The notes beneath the pieces are model-generated. The model saw only the letters and a program-made list of their open reading frames with translations, searched no databases and had not been told where the DNA came from. From Platynereis dumerilii (taxonomy: Eukaryota > Annelida > Polychaeta > Phyllodocida > Nereididae): a DNA stretch of 64,000 bases. How positions within the stretch are numbered: position 1 is the stretch's first letter; every line of letters begins with the position of its first letter. This document shows positions 12,285-26,110 of the stretch, one piece after another. A program made the position numbers and the translations under genes. The stretch lies in assembly GCA_026936325.1 (NCBI GenBank), contig JAPTHN010000037.1, positions 3,349,013-3,413,012 on the forward strand, written 5' to 3'.

Positions 12285-14340
12285 AGGCTTGCTGTTGATG
12301 CTGCCGATGGGCTCTTGTGATGCCGTAGCAGCTATGCTAAGGAGAACTGACCAAGGCCTGACGCCAGTGCATCAGAAAATCACTAAGACAAGCTCAGGAC
12401 ATCCACTGAAGAAAACGAACCTGTAAGAAATGGCACACACAAGTAAAGGGTTACAGCGAAACAGTTAGGACATCCACCAAAGAAAACTGCAAGAAATTGC
12501 ATATTCAAGAGTTGTTCACATGACAGAATCAAAAATCAGCACAAACATAAACTTAAGGCAACATTTATGCCTTTCCGGATTCTGTATATCATCGCAGCGT
12601 CAACAAGAGTTAAAGACTGATGCCTGAACAATGTTCAAGGCAATATGTCAATCAGTGGAAGTTGTAAAGACATCTACAGCATAAAAAGGTGTAAATTAAT
12701 CAATGGTTGAGACCAATGTACCAGAAATTTGAGGTCATCACATGATATCTTAAGCTGCATATTGCAATCTCTCATTATTAATTGCACTGTGAATGCACTG
12801 ACCAGGGTGAACTAGAGTAGTAAGCTAAAGATATCAGGAATCTGGTAGGAAATCATCCAAAAAACAACAACATTATGACCATCACATGACCATGGCACAA
12901 TTGAAATCAGCGATCACTGCTGATTGATTCAACACAATCTACATCAAGATTTTATCCATAGCGGAATCCAAGTTGAACGCATGTCAAGCTTACCTAATAT
13001 GTATGTCAAATATGGTAAACCAAGTCCCCATTTACATCTTGAGCAGGTGGAAAAGAGGATTTCTAATGATCATTACTCAATAAGCTGCCCTGAGGATCTC
13101 CATGCTAATGGTGCTTAAACATGCTTAGCATGAACCATGCTAATGAAGCATATCAAGTGTATTGCATATCCGAACAAGAAGGCCAGCTCCAAAAGAGTGC
13201 AGAGTCGTGTTAGACTACACAGGCACAAATTGCGTCAATTTTGAATTAAATTATTCATACATGCAACTGAGATAAAGTTTATCAGTTTTTATAAGTATTT
13301 GAAGTATTTAACTGTGTGTAGCAAACACTGTGAATGTACTACAATACCATTATTCAAGAAAATAAATTCTTAACTGCCATGAGCAAAAACCAGCGCACTC
13401 TCGGCCAAAGAAATGAAATTAGGTTGGCTTTTCCATTAACCATACCAAAACAAGAAGATGATTTGAATGTGTGAAGATCCACAAAGACTCAATGGGAATA
13501 CAAACCAAGACCTCAACATACTCAAAGAGTCGCAAGGACAAATTGCTGAACAACACTTAACCAACCAACTAGTAATCAGCCAACAAGCTGCCTTTACTTG
13601 AGACCAGTTTCCAGTCAGAGGGGAGTAAAATGAAGCTATCCAATCTTGTACTACTACTCGTAGTTACTAGTATTGACACAAGTCACTGACACAAGTTTCG
13701 GACACAAATAGCTGCCAATACATTTGTAAAGGGTTGTTTATTACATTGCGATGGCGGTGACACAGAAGACAGCAAAGGCGCGAAAGGCTTTTTGAGACCT
13801 GCTCTGAATGGCCGATGAAGCAAGTCTATTATAGCTGAGCTCATTGTTAATGCAAGGGCAGCTCTGTCCTCTGAGACAGTGTCAACACAAACACATGCTA
13901 ATCATATTTGCAGCAGCAGAAGCCAAAAATCCTCCAATTCCATCGCTCTCTACTGAGTAGAGTAGATTTCGTACTGACAATACAACCAGTGGCATTATTG
14001 AATTTAATTGAACAATAATTCATTTACCGCACACGGCGGAGACTACGGATATAAATTCATTCATAAACACACTTGAGACACATCAAACACCAGAACTTTT
14101 ATCCAAGTACCACATTACATGAAACAGGTCTATTTTGAAATTAAAATATCCAATTCCACTCAGAGTCATGGCAAAATGTTTCAATATAGACCAACAAACG
14201 TAAAAAATTCAAATGCATAGCCAACAAAAGTACCCAATGGAAACATTAGAATGGATGGAGCGATTTATTTCTAGAGGGATCAATGACAAGTGTAAGTTCA
14301 CCTTTCCAATGAACACTTTCGTTCCGCATTTTGCAGAAAT

Positions 14341-15757
14341 TATTAATGTGTCATTAATCCAATTAATGACTCGTTATCTGACCACTTGTATGTCACATTC
14401 AAAGATTCTATCGTGATGCACCCTGCTAAGACAAGTAGCAAAAAGAAATTGCTTTTATGAGAATCTTTTTTTTTATAATAGAGACAAATAATATACACAG
14501 AACATTCATATATATGACTGAATATATATTTTCACACACACTGCTCTACAGAGTCAGCAATTAGCTGCAGGGAGCCATAATACCACTGGTGGTAGGACAC
14601 CTCCATTCAATTTCACGAATCATTAGAAATTCTGAATGACACCAGTCACTATGACTCATCCATCTGTCAGTCCCTACCGCTCCCTCAGAGTCCCTGCTGA
14701 AAGCAGAACACTATCAGCTTGTATCAAGTGAAACTAGAAAGCCAAGTCAATATTGACAATTACATTCTGTCCAATTACCACAATTTGGAATGTTCACAGA
14801 GCAATGCCAATGAAAAGCAGGAGCCACGAGGGATTCGGAAAGTAAGACACTTCGTAATTTGTTCCTTTCAGTTGAATTTTTTCTAAGGGTCACATCATTG
14901 ATATAAGATTGTCAGTTTACCACAGCAATCACACTTGCCTGCAGAGAAAAGTACCAACATAATCCAACGGAACATAAAATATCTCAAATTCTTCCAATTG
15001 GACATGCAATTCCAAGAGCCAGGATATTTCCAGCAAAATGAATGAATTGATATTAATGTGTCATTAATCCAATTAATGACTGGTTATCTGACCACTTGTA
15101 TGTCACATTCAAAGATCTATCGTGATGCACCCTGCTAAGACAAGTAGCAAAAAGAAATTGCTTTTATGAGAATCTTTTTTTTTATAATAGAGACAAATAA
15201 TATACACAGAACATTCATATATATGACTGAATATATATTTTCACACACACTGCTCTACAGAGTCAGCAATTAGCTGCAGGGAGCCATAATACCACTGGTG
15301 GTAGGACACCTCCATTCAATTTCACGAATCATTAGAAATTCTGAATGACACCAGTCACTATGACTCATCCATCTGTCAGTCCCTACCGCTCCCTCAGAGT
15401 CCCTGCTGAAAGCAGAACACTATCAGCTTGTATCAAGTGAAACTAGAAAGCCAAGTCAATATTGACAATTACATTCTGTCCAATTACCACAATTTGGAAT
15501 GTTCACAGAGCAATGCCAATGAAAAGCAGGAGCCACGAGGGATTCGGAAAGTAAGACACTTCGTAATTTGTTCCTTTCAGTTGAATTTTTTCTAAGGGTC
15601 ACATCATTGATATAAGATTGTCAGTTTACCACAGCAATCACACTTGCCTGCAGAGAAAAGTACCAACATAATCCAACGGAACATAAAATATCTCAAATTC
15701 TTCCAATTGGACATACAATTCCAAGAGCCAGGATCAACTAGCAAAATGAATAAATTC
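14341..15757. repeat. Recent 0.7-kb tandem duplication
   Basis: 14341-15050 and 15051-15757 are two head-to-tail copies of one 710-base segment, both starting TATTAATGTGTCATTAATCC. They differ by scattered single bases and a one-base gap (GATTCTATC versus GATCTATC). The similarity fades after GAGCCAGGAT at the distal end of each copy. The unit has no obvious coding frame or terminal repeats, so this looks like a local duplication of intron sequence rather than transposition. Confidence 0.93.
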
Positions 15758-17149
15758 CCATCATCCTTTTACAATATTGCAACTATAGGACATTAGATTG
15801 CTGCATATAGGCCTATCTAACATTTGATTTTCCTGACTTCTTTGACAACGTATACAGAAAGATGAGTATTTACGAACATTATCAGGATATAGTATTAATA
15901 ACCCGATAATTGTATAATATAAATTTATTTCCATAAAACTTTCCTACGAGGGGTTATCAGGCATCACCATTAAACACAAATGAATGAAATGATGCACATC
16001 GAACTGAGGACAAAGTGGTAAGAAGTACAATATCTAAGACCATCAATTCACTTGATAATTAATGTAAAGATGCAAAAATGAAAAGTAATACATAGATAAT
16101 TAGCACATGCAACCTAATACATATAATTTCCCGAAACATTTACACAACGCATACAGCTACAAATTTGATCTCTTTCTCAAAAGAAGTACAGGTGAGATGA
16201 CCACTCCCTTGGTTACAACCGCATCAATATCAGAACAAGGAAACACAACTATGCCATTTTTTATGGGTTTTTTTAGGGGTTTTGATTGCGAAAAGTGAAC
16301 ATACTTTGCACATATTTTGCTTTATAAGCTCTTTTTGCATCTTTATATTTCCTAAACTTAAAATATTAGGGGAAAATTACAAGTATCATAACTTGATAGA
16401 CACTGGGCAGCTACAGACCGTTATCTATCACTATCAGCAATATATTCTAAGTCGGCCTATCAGAAAATTTCTTGGAATTGAAATCTGGGAAAATTACAAA
16501 TATCACAACTTGACACAAACGAAGCAGTCTGGGAAATTACCATCACCTGATGACAATTGCAATTGCCGCTAAGTCCTGGCCCTGACAGGATGATTGAGTG
16601 TGTGGGGTTGATCAGTGGGGTGTCAAAAGGAAGTCTAATCTCTGTGCACCTATCCTCATCACACAGCAGCATGACAGTAGCGGGACATATTCTATCCCAT
16701 TTCGCGAGATATCGCAAAGTCATCAGCAGCTGATGACAGTTTCCTAATTTTTTTGGAGCCTTCGGGTTCTTTTCCTCATTATGTAATGGATAAGCCTGCC
16801 AAAATTTATAGAGTTAGTTGATACTGTGATACAACTTTATGCCAAGTTTGGAAGTGATAGCAGCAACAGTTACTTTTAAATAGCCTGTCAAAGGTGATTT
16901 TGAGCACTGCTTAAGTCATGCCTGGGCCATGACACTTTGAGAAGGTCATGGGAGAGAGATGACAGTGCTGGAGTGAGTGTCATGTGGGGCTGAAGACATT
17001 GGTTGTCATGAGCAGATGGTAATTTCCTTGACTGCTAAGGTCGGTGCAGTCCTTTGGAGCAGTTGTTGCAACACTTGGTGAATCAAACAAGAGATACCAC
17101 AACAATGACTCAAAAAGTGAAACATCAAGGTCACAGTGGACAATTCAAT

Positions 17150-17400
17150 CATGATGGCGATTTTTGCGGATGATAATTTTGGCAGCTACCTAGGATTTTC
17201 TTAAAATATTCTTGATCCATACCCTCAAAACAAATCCCTATGCCAAATTTCAAAAGTCTTCAAGAAATACTCAGCTCAATATGTGCAATTCAAAAATGGT
17301 GGCATATTTGTTGCGGCCATTTTGCCACTCATGTTGGATTTCTCTAAATGTTCACGATCCATACCCTCAAACAAATAACCGTGACATAGAAATTGCTTGA
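17150..17400. repeat. Old GATGGC-family tandem repeat, two units
   Basis: Two diverged units about 139 bases apart share GATGGCG/AATGGTGG, TTGGATTTCTC, GATCCATACCCTCAAA and CCAAATTTC with the arrays at 21.9 kb and 42-47 kb. By divergence this is the oldest of the family in the window. Confidence 0.6.
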
Positions 17401-19156
17401 AAAACAAATTCAAAATAATCAACTGTCAACGATCCAGTGTTGAGAAATGTTAGATTTGCCATTTATAAGTTATCAGCATCAAAAGGTCAACTCTCGGAAG
17501 CATCATCGAACTTTGGCCTTCTCGAATCTCATAAATTTTGACATTAAATTCGGATGAAATCCTGAAATCACAAACTTGGACAGACTGCAATTTGATTTAA
17601 AACATGGCTATATAAAGAAAGCTGAGTATGCACAATTTCATTGCATGGTAAACTAACTGGCCACCACAGTATACTTAATGTCATCCTATTATATTTCCAG
17701 ACTATGCAAACTATACCTACAGCTGAGAATACAATTCAACACATTTTACAAATGATATTGCCCATACTGAGTGAACAAGTATTTTAGTAATTTAAACACA
17801 GGGGAGACACATCTGATGATCTATTTTGACAACGGTTCGGACAACCTGATGAATATTGCCCATTTCCGGTAGTACATTTTTGTCAATATATGCAATGTAA
17901 AATTATAATGGTAATACACATATGTACAGATATGCAAACAGTCACATTTTGCTTGCTAAGCATTCTGAGGGAGTATCCTATCTCTAATTAATCCATACTG
18001 CAACAAAAAAGATCTTCATAACAAAAATGTTAATACGGTCAACCACACAAGTTTGTCCATTTAAATCATACTGAGAGATCAATGTGCTTTATAATATACT
18101 CTAGATCCACACCAGATGACCTTAAAATCAATCTCAGCTTCCCATTCAAAATTTCTAAAAAGCCATCTGGTAAAACACACAAATATATATTTGAAGATAT
18201 AAGAATGCGGATGTCCGATGACTCAACTTCTAAGTTCACGTTACAAAGAATTTCAAGCGTGTGCAGAGCTCTAAAATCACGATATATAATTTATTCTTTT
18301 ATACCTGAATCAATCCATAGTTCTTGTCAAGGATTACTTATACTTAACCATATAACTACAGAGTAAAACAGAAATGGATTCAATTGTTTCGATAATGTCA
18401 GACTAATTAAAATTTTATGAAATGCAGTCAATATCAGAAATCTTACAAAACTCAATTATCACACACATCAGAACTAATCAGAATTGAACAGAAATTATTG
18501 AAATTAATTATCAGCAAGGTAATTAACAGTAGAACCACATGAAAAGAATGATCGAAGCCAAAATGATTTGAGCGGAATTAGGTCTGATGAAAAATCTCTC
18601 TCAACCTTCACAAATAGTTCAAAATCGATAAGAGTTAAACATCAGTAGACTTCTTTCTTTTAATATTTTGCCAAATTCCTAACACAGACCTTACAGAATA
18701 CTTGAAAATAGATATTCTCAATTTTCTTAGAATCATTGACACAAACGTCTTTGCTGAATAAGCAGAAGCTCAAAAAGGATTTCATGATGTAAAATTGAAG
18801 TTAAAATCGTCATATCACGACATCGTGACAAATGAAAAACGGTAAAATGATTGAACATTGTAAGTAAAAGCAAATAACTTGTACCAAAAAATATCACAAA
18901 GAACATAATGACAAACACAATGGTGATCATGCCACAATCTTGCTCATCAAACACCTTTACAGCTGCTTAATGGGTAATCTCACTGAACATAGTGCGAAGA
19001 AAATGGTGCATTACACATTGTTACAGTTTGCATGACCAGACTAAAATAAGTCTGTCTATAACATTAAACAAGCAGGTAAGCTCAGGCAGGCAATGGGGGA
19101 AATAGACTGGCGAATCACAAGTCAAATTAAAAGTCCAATTGGCTTTTGCAGCAAGC

Positions 19157-19270
19157 ACCCAATGAGGTCCGCACCCAACAAGGTCCGCACCCAGACCGCA
19201 ATCAGGTCCGCACTCACATATCATTCAATCAGGTCCGCACTCAAAGAGCACCCAATCAGGTCCACACTAA
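19157..19270. repeat. AGGTCCGCAC minisatellite
   Basis: Five irregularly spaced copies of (CAATC)AGGTCCGCAC(Y)CA occur: AATGAGGTCCGCACCCA, CAAGGTCCGCACCCA, ATCAGGTCCGCACTCA (twice) and a final ATCAGGTCCACACTAA. Single copies of ATCAGGTCCGCG followed by an AGAACTG word occur near 3055 and 33715, so the unit also exists outside this cluster. Confidence 0.7.
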
Positions 19271-19856
19271 CAGAACTGCTAGGATTTACTCCTGAAGAGT
19301 GAGTGAACGTGGACAGTAAATAGAACACCTCAACTGAAATTCTGTAATCTGTTGCAAACGACAAACGGTCGCAAACGCGTGGGCCACTTGTTGCTGGGCA
19401 CACAACACAGTAAGCACGACCAGATTTCTCACGACAGAGCATAACGGCTTCCTAATTGTTGGCATGAAAGCACCTCACAAAAGACTACACAAATAAACAT
19501 TATATAAATATCTATAGCAATACTTTAATTTAAATACAAAATCCGATGGGACTTAATCATACAAACAGCTGTCAAAAACACTTGCAAAACCAGTCACAGC
19601 AGACACAGCTTCTTCAGTATTGATTTTGACTGCAAGAGATTTTTACAGCATATTGGCAAGGTGATGTAATCAGGTCTCCGCAATGAAACATGTGTGCTAA
19701 ACTAGAGCCAGAACATTCTCTTTTTCACGACAGTAGAACCTGACATGTATGACAAGCTTTCCATTCAAAGATCATTCTGCTGAAGAAGAACTCAAAGGTT
19801 ACTTTGAAGGTACAATGTACAGATGCAGTTAAAGTGTGGCCAGCAATGTCCAGCAT

Positions 19857-20264
19857 TAGGGATGTCATCGAAAACAACTTTTTTCCGATGCGATAATCGG
19901 CAAAATCTTTTCCGATGCATCGAATGTATCGATACTTTTTCATACATCCAAGAAACGGCAAAATACAAGCTTTATTGTTGAGTTATCCACAAAAAATCAC
20001 AACATTTCCGAATTTTCGTCATCCAAGTCCGCCATTTTGAATCTCGTGGTCTCGTTTGCGAGATTTCAAGCGAGAGCAGAGCAGTGATGGCGCGATTCTG
20101 AAGTAAACAACGTGGATTCCACTGGATTTCTCGCAATATTTCTTAATAAATATGCCAAATGCGGTGGAAATAATATATCGATACTTGCGGTATTGTATCG
20201 ATACAGTATCGATACGGACAACTTTTCCGATGCATCGATACTGGCCGTATCGATGACAGTCCTA
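19857..20264. mobile_element. hAT-type MITE with 8-bp duplication
   Basis: A 408-base element with imperfect terminal inverted repeats, TAGGGATGTCATCGA on the left and TCGATGACAGTCCTA on the right. It is flanked by a perfect 8-base duplication TCCAGCAT (19849-19856, 20265-20272), the hAT hallmark. The interior is rich in TATCGATAC and CCGATGCATCGA words near both ends, giving extended subterminal symmetry. No transposase is encoded. Confidence 0.9.
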
Positions 20265-21915
20265 TCCAGCATTCATAAAATAACCAGCTGAACATGCTAA
20301 ACTGCGTGGCCATCTCGAAGTTAGTGGACAGAATTTTAATCATGATCATGATGATATTAAATGCTTGCATTTCATCAACTTACAAAAAGGCAAAATTTAT
20401 CAAACAACATGAACAATATGCTTCAGATCACTGAAGTATGGTTTTGCAGCAGAATTCAGTTCCTGCCATTTCACAAGATCAGCATTATAGATACTGATGC
20501 ACAATTTTTACTAAGCTCTTACTCTTACTTGAAAGAGCATTAACAGCGAAACAACACACTTTTTTCCCCTCGAAGTATATCACTGTACCATAAAGATGGT
20601 AAAACTTTTATTAAAAGAAAAATCCATCGCCTACACCATCACACAGAACAAGATCTCAGCAGTATGCTTTCCGTCGCCCCATTTGCCAGTTATTCTTGGC
20701 AGATTTCCTTATTAACCTCTGGCCTCCACCTGCTCAGTGTCGGCCTATCCATTGCACCTTATTAATCAATTTTATCACGATATCCAATATCTCGCGACAG
20801 GCTCAGAAATTGTCCTCAACACGAGAAATCTGGCGGCATATCAACTTGTCCAATAACGTGTATCAATAGCCATCTAATTTATAATTCATCTCATGACAAA
20901 TGACATGAATGAATGCTTACGGTAATTCATGGCGATAGCGCCCTCAAAAGAATAGTTAACCTTTGTAGTGCATGCCAAGGATACAATGCTTCAAACTGAC
21001 AAACAGTGACGGCAGACTACTGGATATGAAAGGTTTGAGCAAGCATCGCCTGAACTATCACAAATGAATACATGGCATATGATGAAATTATATTCTGCTA
21101 CAATTCAATATTTCTTTTTCAGGTAAATCCTTAAGATACTGATCACAGAGTACATTATAACCATAAGAGATATTGCATACAGGTCATCTCCAGCGCAGTG
21201 GTATTTTTTTATGAATGACTAATATCTCATAAATAGGAGTCATAGGACAACTTCAAAGAAATCTTTTAGGCTCAGGCTTTCCTACTATCCTTACAAGGAG
21301 AATCAAGAAAGGTGCACGAGGTGGTGTTTTCATTCATTTACAACAGGCTCGGAGGCATTTCCCAAGAGATTACAGTGCACACATGAACTCCAGGAAGCAT
21401 AAGAGGGTCAAGATAAGGCTATCAACACATTTCAGGACAATCCAAATACCATAACTGACCACATTCACCATGTTCACACATCAACTTGACCGAATATGTC
21501 TCTAATATCAGTCACAATCAGTGTGGCTATGTGAATGAAGTCATGAAAATTTTAGAAGAAGCAATGCTGATCAGGTTATGGCAGTCCACGTGTTATAAAT
21601 GAGAAGACCCTTGAGCACCCGTGACTTCAATTGAGTGGTCTTGGTGAAGGTGCAGCCCGGTTTACAGTAAATTACAGTAATTGTAGGACCTTGGTGGCTT
21701 TACAAAGGATGACATGACAACATACATAGTCAGCCGAGGGCTGTTTTAAACAAGAATCCGCGGATTCAAAACCGACCTAGCGCAATGAAATTGAAGGTGC
21801 TATTGCTTAAACCACTGAGCAACTTATATTGGAAGATAGGAGAAATTGTTGATTGGAAGATGCTAGACTATTAGTATAGAATCAATGCAGTTTGAACAGA
21901 TTTCTAAAAAAAAGG

Positions 21916-22555
21916 TAAGATGGCTGTCAAAATGGCCGCCATCTTGGATTTCTCAACATGTTACTCATCCATACCCACAGGCCAATACCTGTACCAAATT
22001 TCATAACTGTAAGTGAAATATTAAGGTCACAATGGTTAGTTCAAGAATGAAGAAAGATGGCTGACAAAATGTCTGCCACAAAGTGGCTGCCATATTGGAT
22101 TTCTCAACATAGGTATAGGTATAGGTTTAGGAGTTACTGGTCACAGACTGTGAAGCCTCTTTGACTTTCTGAGATGCTCAGGCAACATGTTCCCGTCTGA
22201 TACCCACAGCCCCATACCTGTACCAAATTCCATAACTCTTAAGTGAAATATTGAGGTCACAATGGGCAGTTAATAAATGAAGAAAGATGGCTGACAAAAT
22301 GACCGCCATCTTGGATTTCTCAACATGTTCCTGATCCATACCCACAGGCCCATACCTGTAACAAATTTTATAACTCTAAGCGAAATATTGAGGTCACAAT
22401 GGGCAGTTCAAGAATGAAGAAAGATGGCTGCCAAAATGGCCGCCATAAAACGGCAGCCATCTTGGATTTCTCGACATGTTGCCAATCAATACCCAGAGTC
22501 CCATACCTGTACCAAATTTCATAACTGTAAGTGAAATATTAAGGTCACAATGGGG
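21916..22555. repeat. GATGGC-family tandem array
   Basis: About five units of roughly 130-145 bases, each reading AAGATGGCTG, AAAATGGCCGCC, CCATCTTGGATTTCTC, CATACCCACAGGCC, ACCAAATTTCATAACT, GAAATATTRAGGTCACAATGG. It is intermediate in divergence between the arrays at 17.2 kb and 42-47 kb. A short GGTATA repeat and some unrelated sequence interrupt it near 22,100-22,200. Confidence 0.85.
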
Positions 22556-22672
22556 GAAAACCTTGTCTGTCATCGACAAACGTGGTTTACATCTGGTTTG
22601 TGGTTGCAAGCTTGTGGTTGCAGTTTATGCCTACTGTTTATGGTTTCACCTAATCCATTTGCAGCTCCTGTA

Positions 22673-22702
22673 TTAACCGGCCTCCGCTGTTAGGCCGGTT
22701 AA
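22673..22702. other. Perfect 11-bp stem hairpin
   Basis: TTAACCGGCCT (22673-22683) and AGGCCGGTTAA (22692-22702) form a perfect inverted repeat around an 8-base loop, about 120 bases after the GATGGC array. It could be the 3' hairpin of the element carrying the array, or a chance CG-rich palindrome. Confidence 0.8.
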
Positions 22703-24431
22703 AAATACTACATCTAAGCACCCTAAAAATAACATAATAAAGTTTTTGTGATCAGATAATAGCTCTTTAGACATTGCGATTCAGTACATGTATGCACAAT
22801 CAGAGAGCAACATGAGCTAAGAAAGACAAATTCTCAATCCACTCAATGTTCAAAATCATTTGCACCTGATTGTAAATTCCATGTAGAAGTTACAAAACTA
22901 GATTAAAAGGAGTGTGACAACTTTAATAAAGTTTATTTATGGATTACGCATATAACATGTTAACTCCACCGTTATTACCACAGCAGCCATAAATGTGCCC
23001 AATAATATCATTAACCAGCAACGAAACACCACAAGGAACAGGTTGAAAAGCAGCTTGATTTGATTTTCATGTTAATCTTATTTTCAGAAATTTATTAGTA
23101 GGACTGATGCGGACATCTCCTGATGATTCCAACGTAGAGCACAAACCATATTGAATTGTTAAGAAGTCACTTATTGCTTACGTTTTCATGTATCTGTCTT
23201 CTAATACAAGACTTTGGAGCCTGACCTATAACTCGATTACTATCTAGAAGCATAGCAGCTTCGGAAAAAACTAATTCATGGAATTGGTCTTTGCATTTTC
23301 TATAAATTGGTCCTGGAATTTCGCTTATACAGCAGAGTGTGTTAATAAAAAGGTGCTGACAAAAGGTTGTCAGATTTCTTTATTATACTTAAAACACGAC
23401 CCATTAAGGTGAATGACTCTCTCATTCAAATTGCGGAATATGATCTCGAAAGCATTTCTCCCGATAAACAGTGCCTTCTACCATTTCATGACAACATCCA
23501 TAGCAATGAAAAAATTCAATAAAACATAGGTTCAGATGGTGACAGAGTCATTTATTAGCAATTGAGGTCTCGGAGTACCACATTACATAGATCTATGTGC
23601 TTCACACCCACACATCTTGATAAGTGTTCAATGTTATTGCTGTGTTTTTGTCTCAAATTTTGAAAGATTATACATGTTCTATTTTTTAGGTTTCCTGTAC
23701 ATAAATATTTCTGCAGGTTGACATAATTACTTAAAATGCAGATTTAATAACATAACTGCTCAATTGCTCTTGTAACAATGTTTACAAGAAATTAAATATT
23801 TTCAATACAATAATATAACAAACATTGGGCCCACAATTTGATAAATCATAAATTTAATCTCTGAAATAAATATGACAAATAGAAAGAGCGTGCATTTCAA
23901 ATGAATTATATAAAATAACTTAACCTGCTAAAGGGAATCGCTTAATAAATTAGGCCTAAACTTATCTTTTTTAAATAGATGCCTGGGAGATTTGGACTCA
24001 AAATCCTCACATTTGGAGACACCATCATGACCTCTGACTTAAAAATCACTTTTTAAAAAATTGTGGAGCAATTAGCTGCATAACATTCTCAAACCCAAAA
24101 AAAAAGGCAGCATTAAACATGTTAAAATTGCATTCACAGCAGTCCATCTCTAATATTTCACTACTAATTGACTCTAATATCCCGCAACATCACTGAACAA
24201 GTTCACTAAAGCAATATTAGTCGGTAGAAGGTCAGAAGAGAATTAACTGCAAGATTTGTTCAGGCTAGCAACACATATGGTGTAAAATAAACATTCCGTC
24301 CACTGTACAGTTACAAAGAAACCATACAAATATCCTTTATCATATGACTATATCAAAATATCAACCCAGTGCAGTATTTCCTTAACATTATTGACCGCTT
24401 CGTTAAACGAAATGCGGGACTGTTTCCAATA

Positions 24432-24828
24432 AGGGTGTCCAGCAGCTCAATGCAATGAAATTCCCCGACTTTTCCGTGACTAAAATATGAAATTCCCTGA
24501 CCATACTTCCGCGATAATTCAAGCATTCTGTATCATCAAAATATTTATATCTCGTCTAGGATCATCGGATGCCACTTGCTTCATTTTACTAAAAGTGCTA
24601 ATGTTATCCAATGTGATATGTTCTGTAATGATACGAAGCAATTTCATTGATCAAGATGACCAGTTTTTATCTTGAGATTGTTTACCACAGTTTTCTTCAT
24701 AGCATTCAATTGCGTAGATGGTGACTAATCAAGCAACTTCGCAGTATATCAGAATTTCGAAATTCCCTTACTTTTCCTTGACTTGGAAGAAATATCACTT
24801 TTCCCTGACTTTTCTATGAACGCCCTGC
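24432..24828. mobile_element. Probable old hAT-type MITE
   Basis: Facing ends read AGGGTGTCCAGCAG (left) and TATGAACGCCCTG (right), with GAAATTCCCYGACTTTTCC words just inside both. This is a layout I know from hAT-derived MITEs. The terminal match is imperfect and I see no target-site duplication, so the copy is old. Confidence 0.5.
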
Positions 24829-26110
24829 TAGTCAAATCTAGACAGCTTCACAGCTCACTTTCGAAATTGTTATTTAATAGATTCAGCATCTCATCATAAC
24901 TTAGACAGATATAATGAGTAGGAACAAGTCCTCAACATCAAAGTATCTTTCATGCTCCATGCCAAACCAACATAGAGCCAATACAAGTGATTATAATATT
25001 TCTTCTAAAAGTGAACATGTATACAGATATTTCCTAGCTTTCTTTTTGTTAAAAGGCCTTAATACAGAGTACCACCTCACCACCTTTGAGGCACCAAAGC
25101 TGGGAATTCTGCGTTCGGCGCACTCTTGCAGTACCAATGCAGTATACAGACAATGTCAGACATACCACATTGGCAAACTTGTATAAGTCTCATCACTGCG
25201 GAAAGGGTTCCTCAATATAACACGAGTCTCGGAATTTCATTAAAACAATTTGTGTGGATTTATGTCTGCTTCTAACGGAGCTACCCTGACTACATGTATA
25301 GCCACACACATATATTTGTTGGCAAGACTGCAGCTTTCCATTGATTTCAAATATTACGAATGTAAAATATATTTCTCGTGCTGAATTCTTCAGAACCAAG
25401 AGGCGTCAGGCCTAACCATGCCAACATGCTCTTAAAAAGTAATCATTTAATTGTCAACACCAGAAACTTCATATTTTTATCTATGGATAAAACTGACAAG
25501 CTAAAAAATGAAGCTTATGCATCAAATGTTCTCATTTGTGACAGGTACAGTGGAATATAGAGCTGGCAGAAAGACTACCCGCAGCTCTAATGAGACTTGT
25601 GACAACCTTGACAGTCCTGGAGTAATCCGGTTTCCATTCTCATGACGACAAATGAAAAACTATTACCTTGATGAACAGAAAACCATTAGCGATTTCAAAG
25701 GACAGTGACACAGCACCGGCAGTTCTTGAGAAGCAGGATAATAGGATTGACACCATTTCCATAATTGTTATTTAAAAAATTTATAATTGAATAAATCTTA
25801 ACAAACTGGAGAAATTTCACCTTTATTACCTATGGCAACCAACCAGCACTAGCTATCTTCCTACTGCATGTACTGTTAATACTTTTAAGAGCAATAGATG
25901 AGTGGACTACCTTGTGATCTCACCAATCACCAAAATATCCCTTAAATGACTATTATTGACTTATTTCCATATTGGTTCTTCAAATATATATCCGGTTTCT
26001 CTGCTACTAAGCAGCCAGCTGATAAACCGGATGAAGAATTTCTTAATTGTAAATTCTAGTTTTTTACTCGAGGAAGAATAATATTTCAATTGAAATACTA
26101 CTCATAGCAA

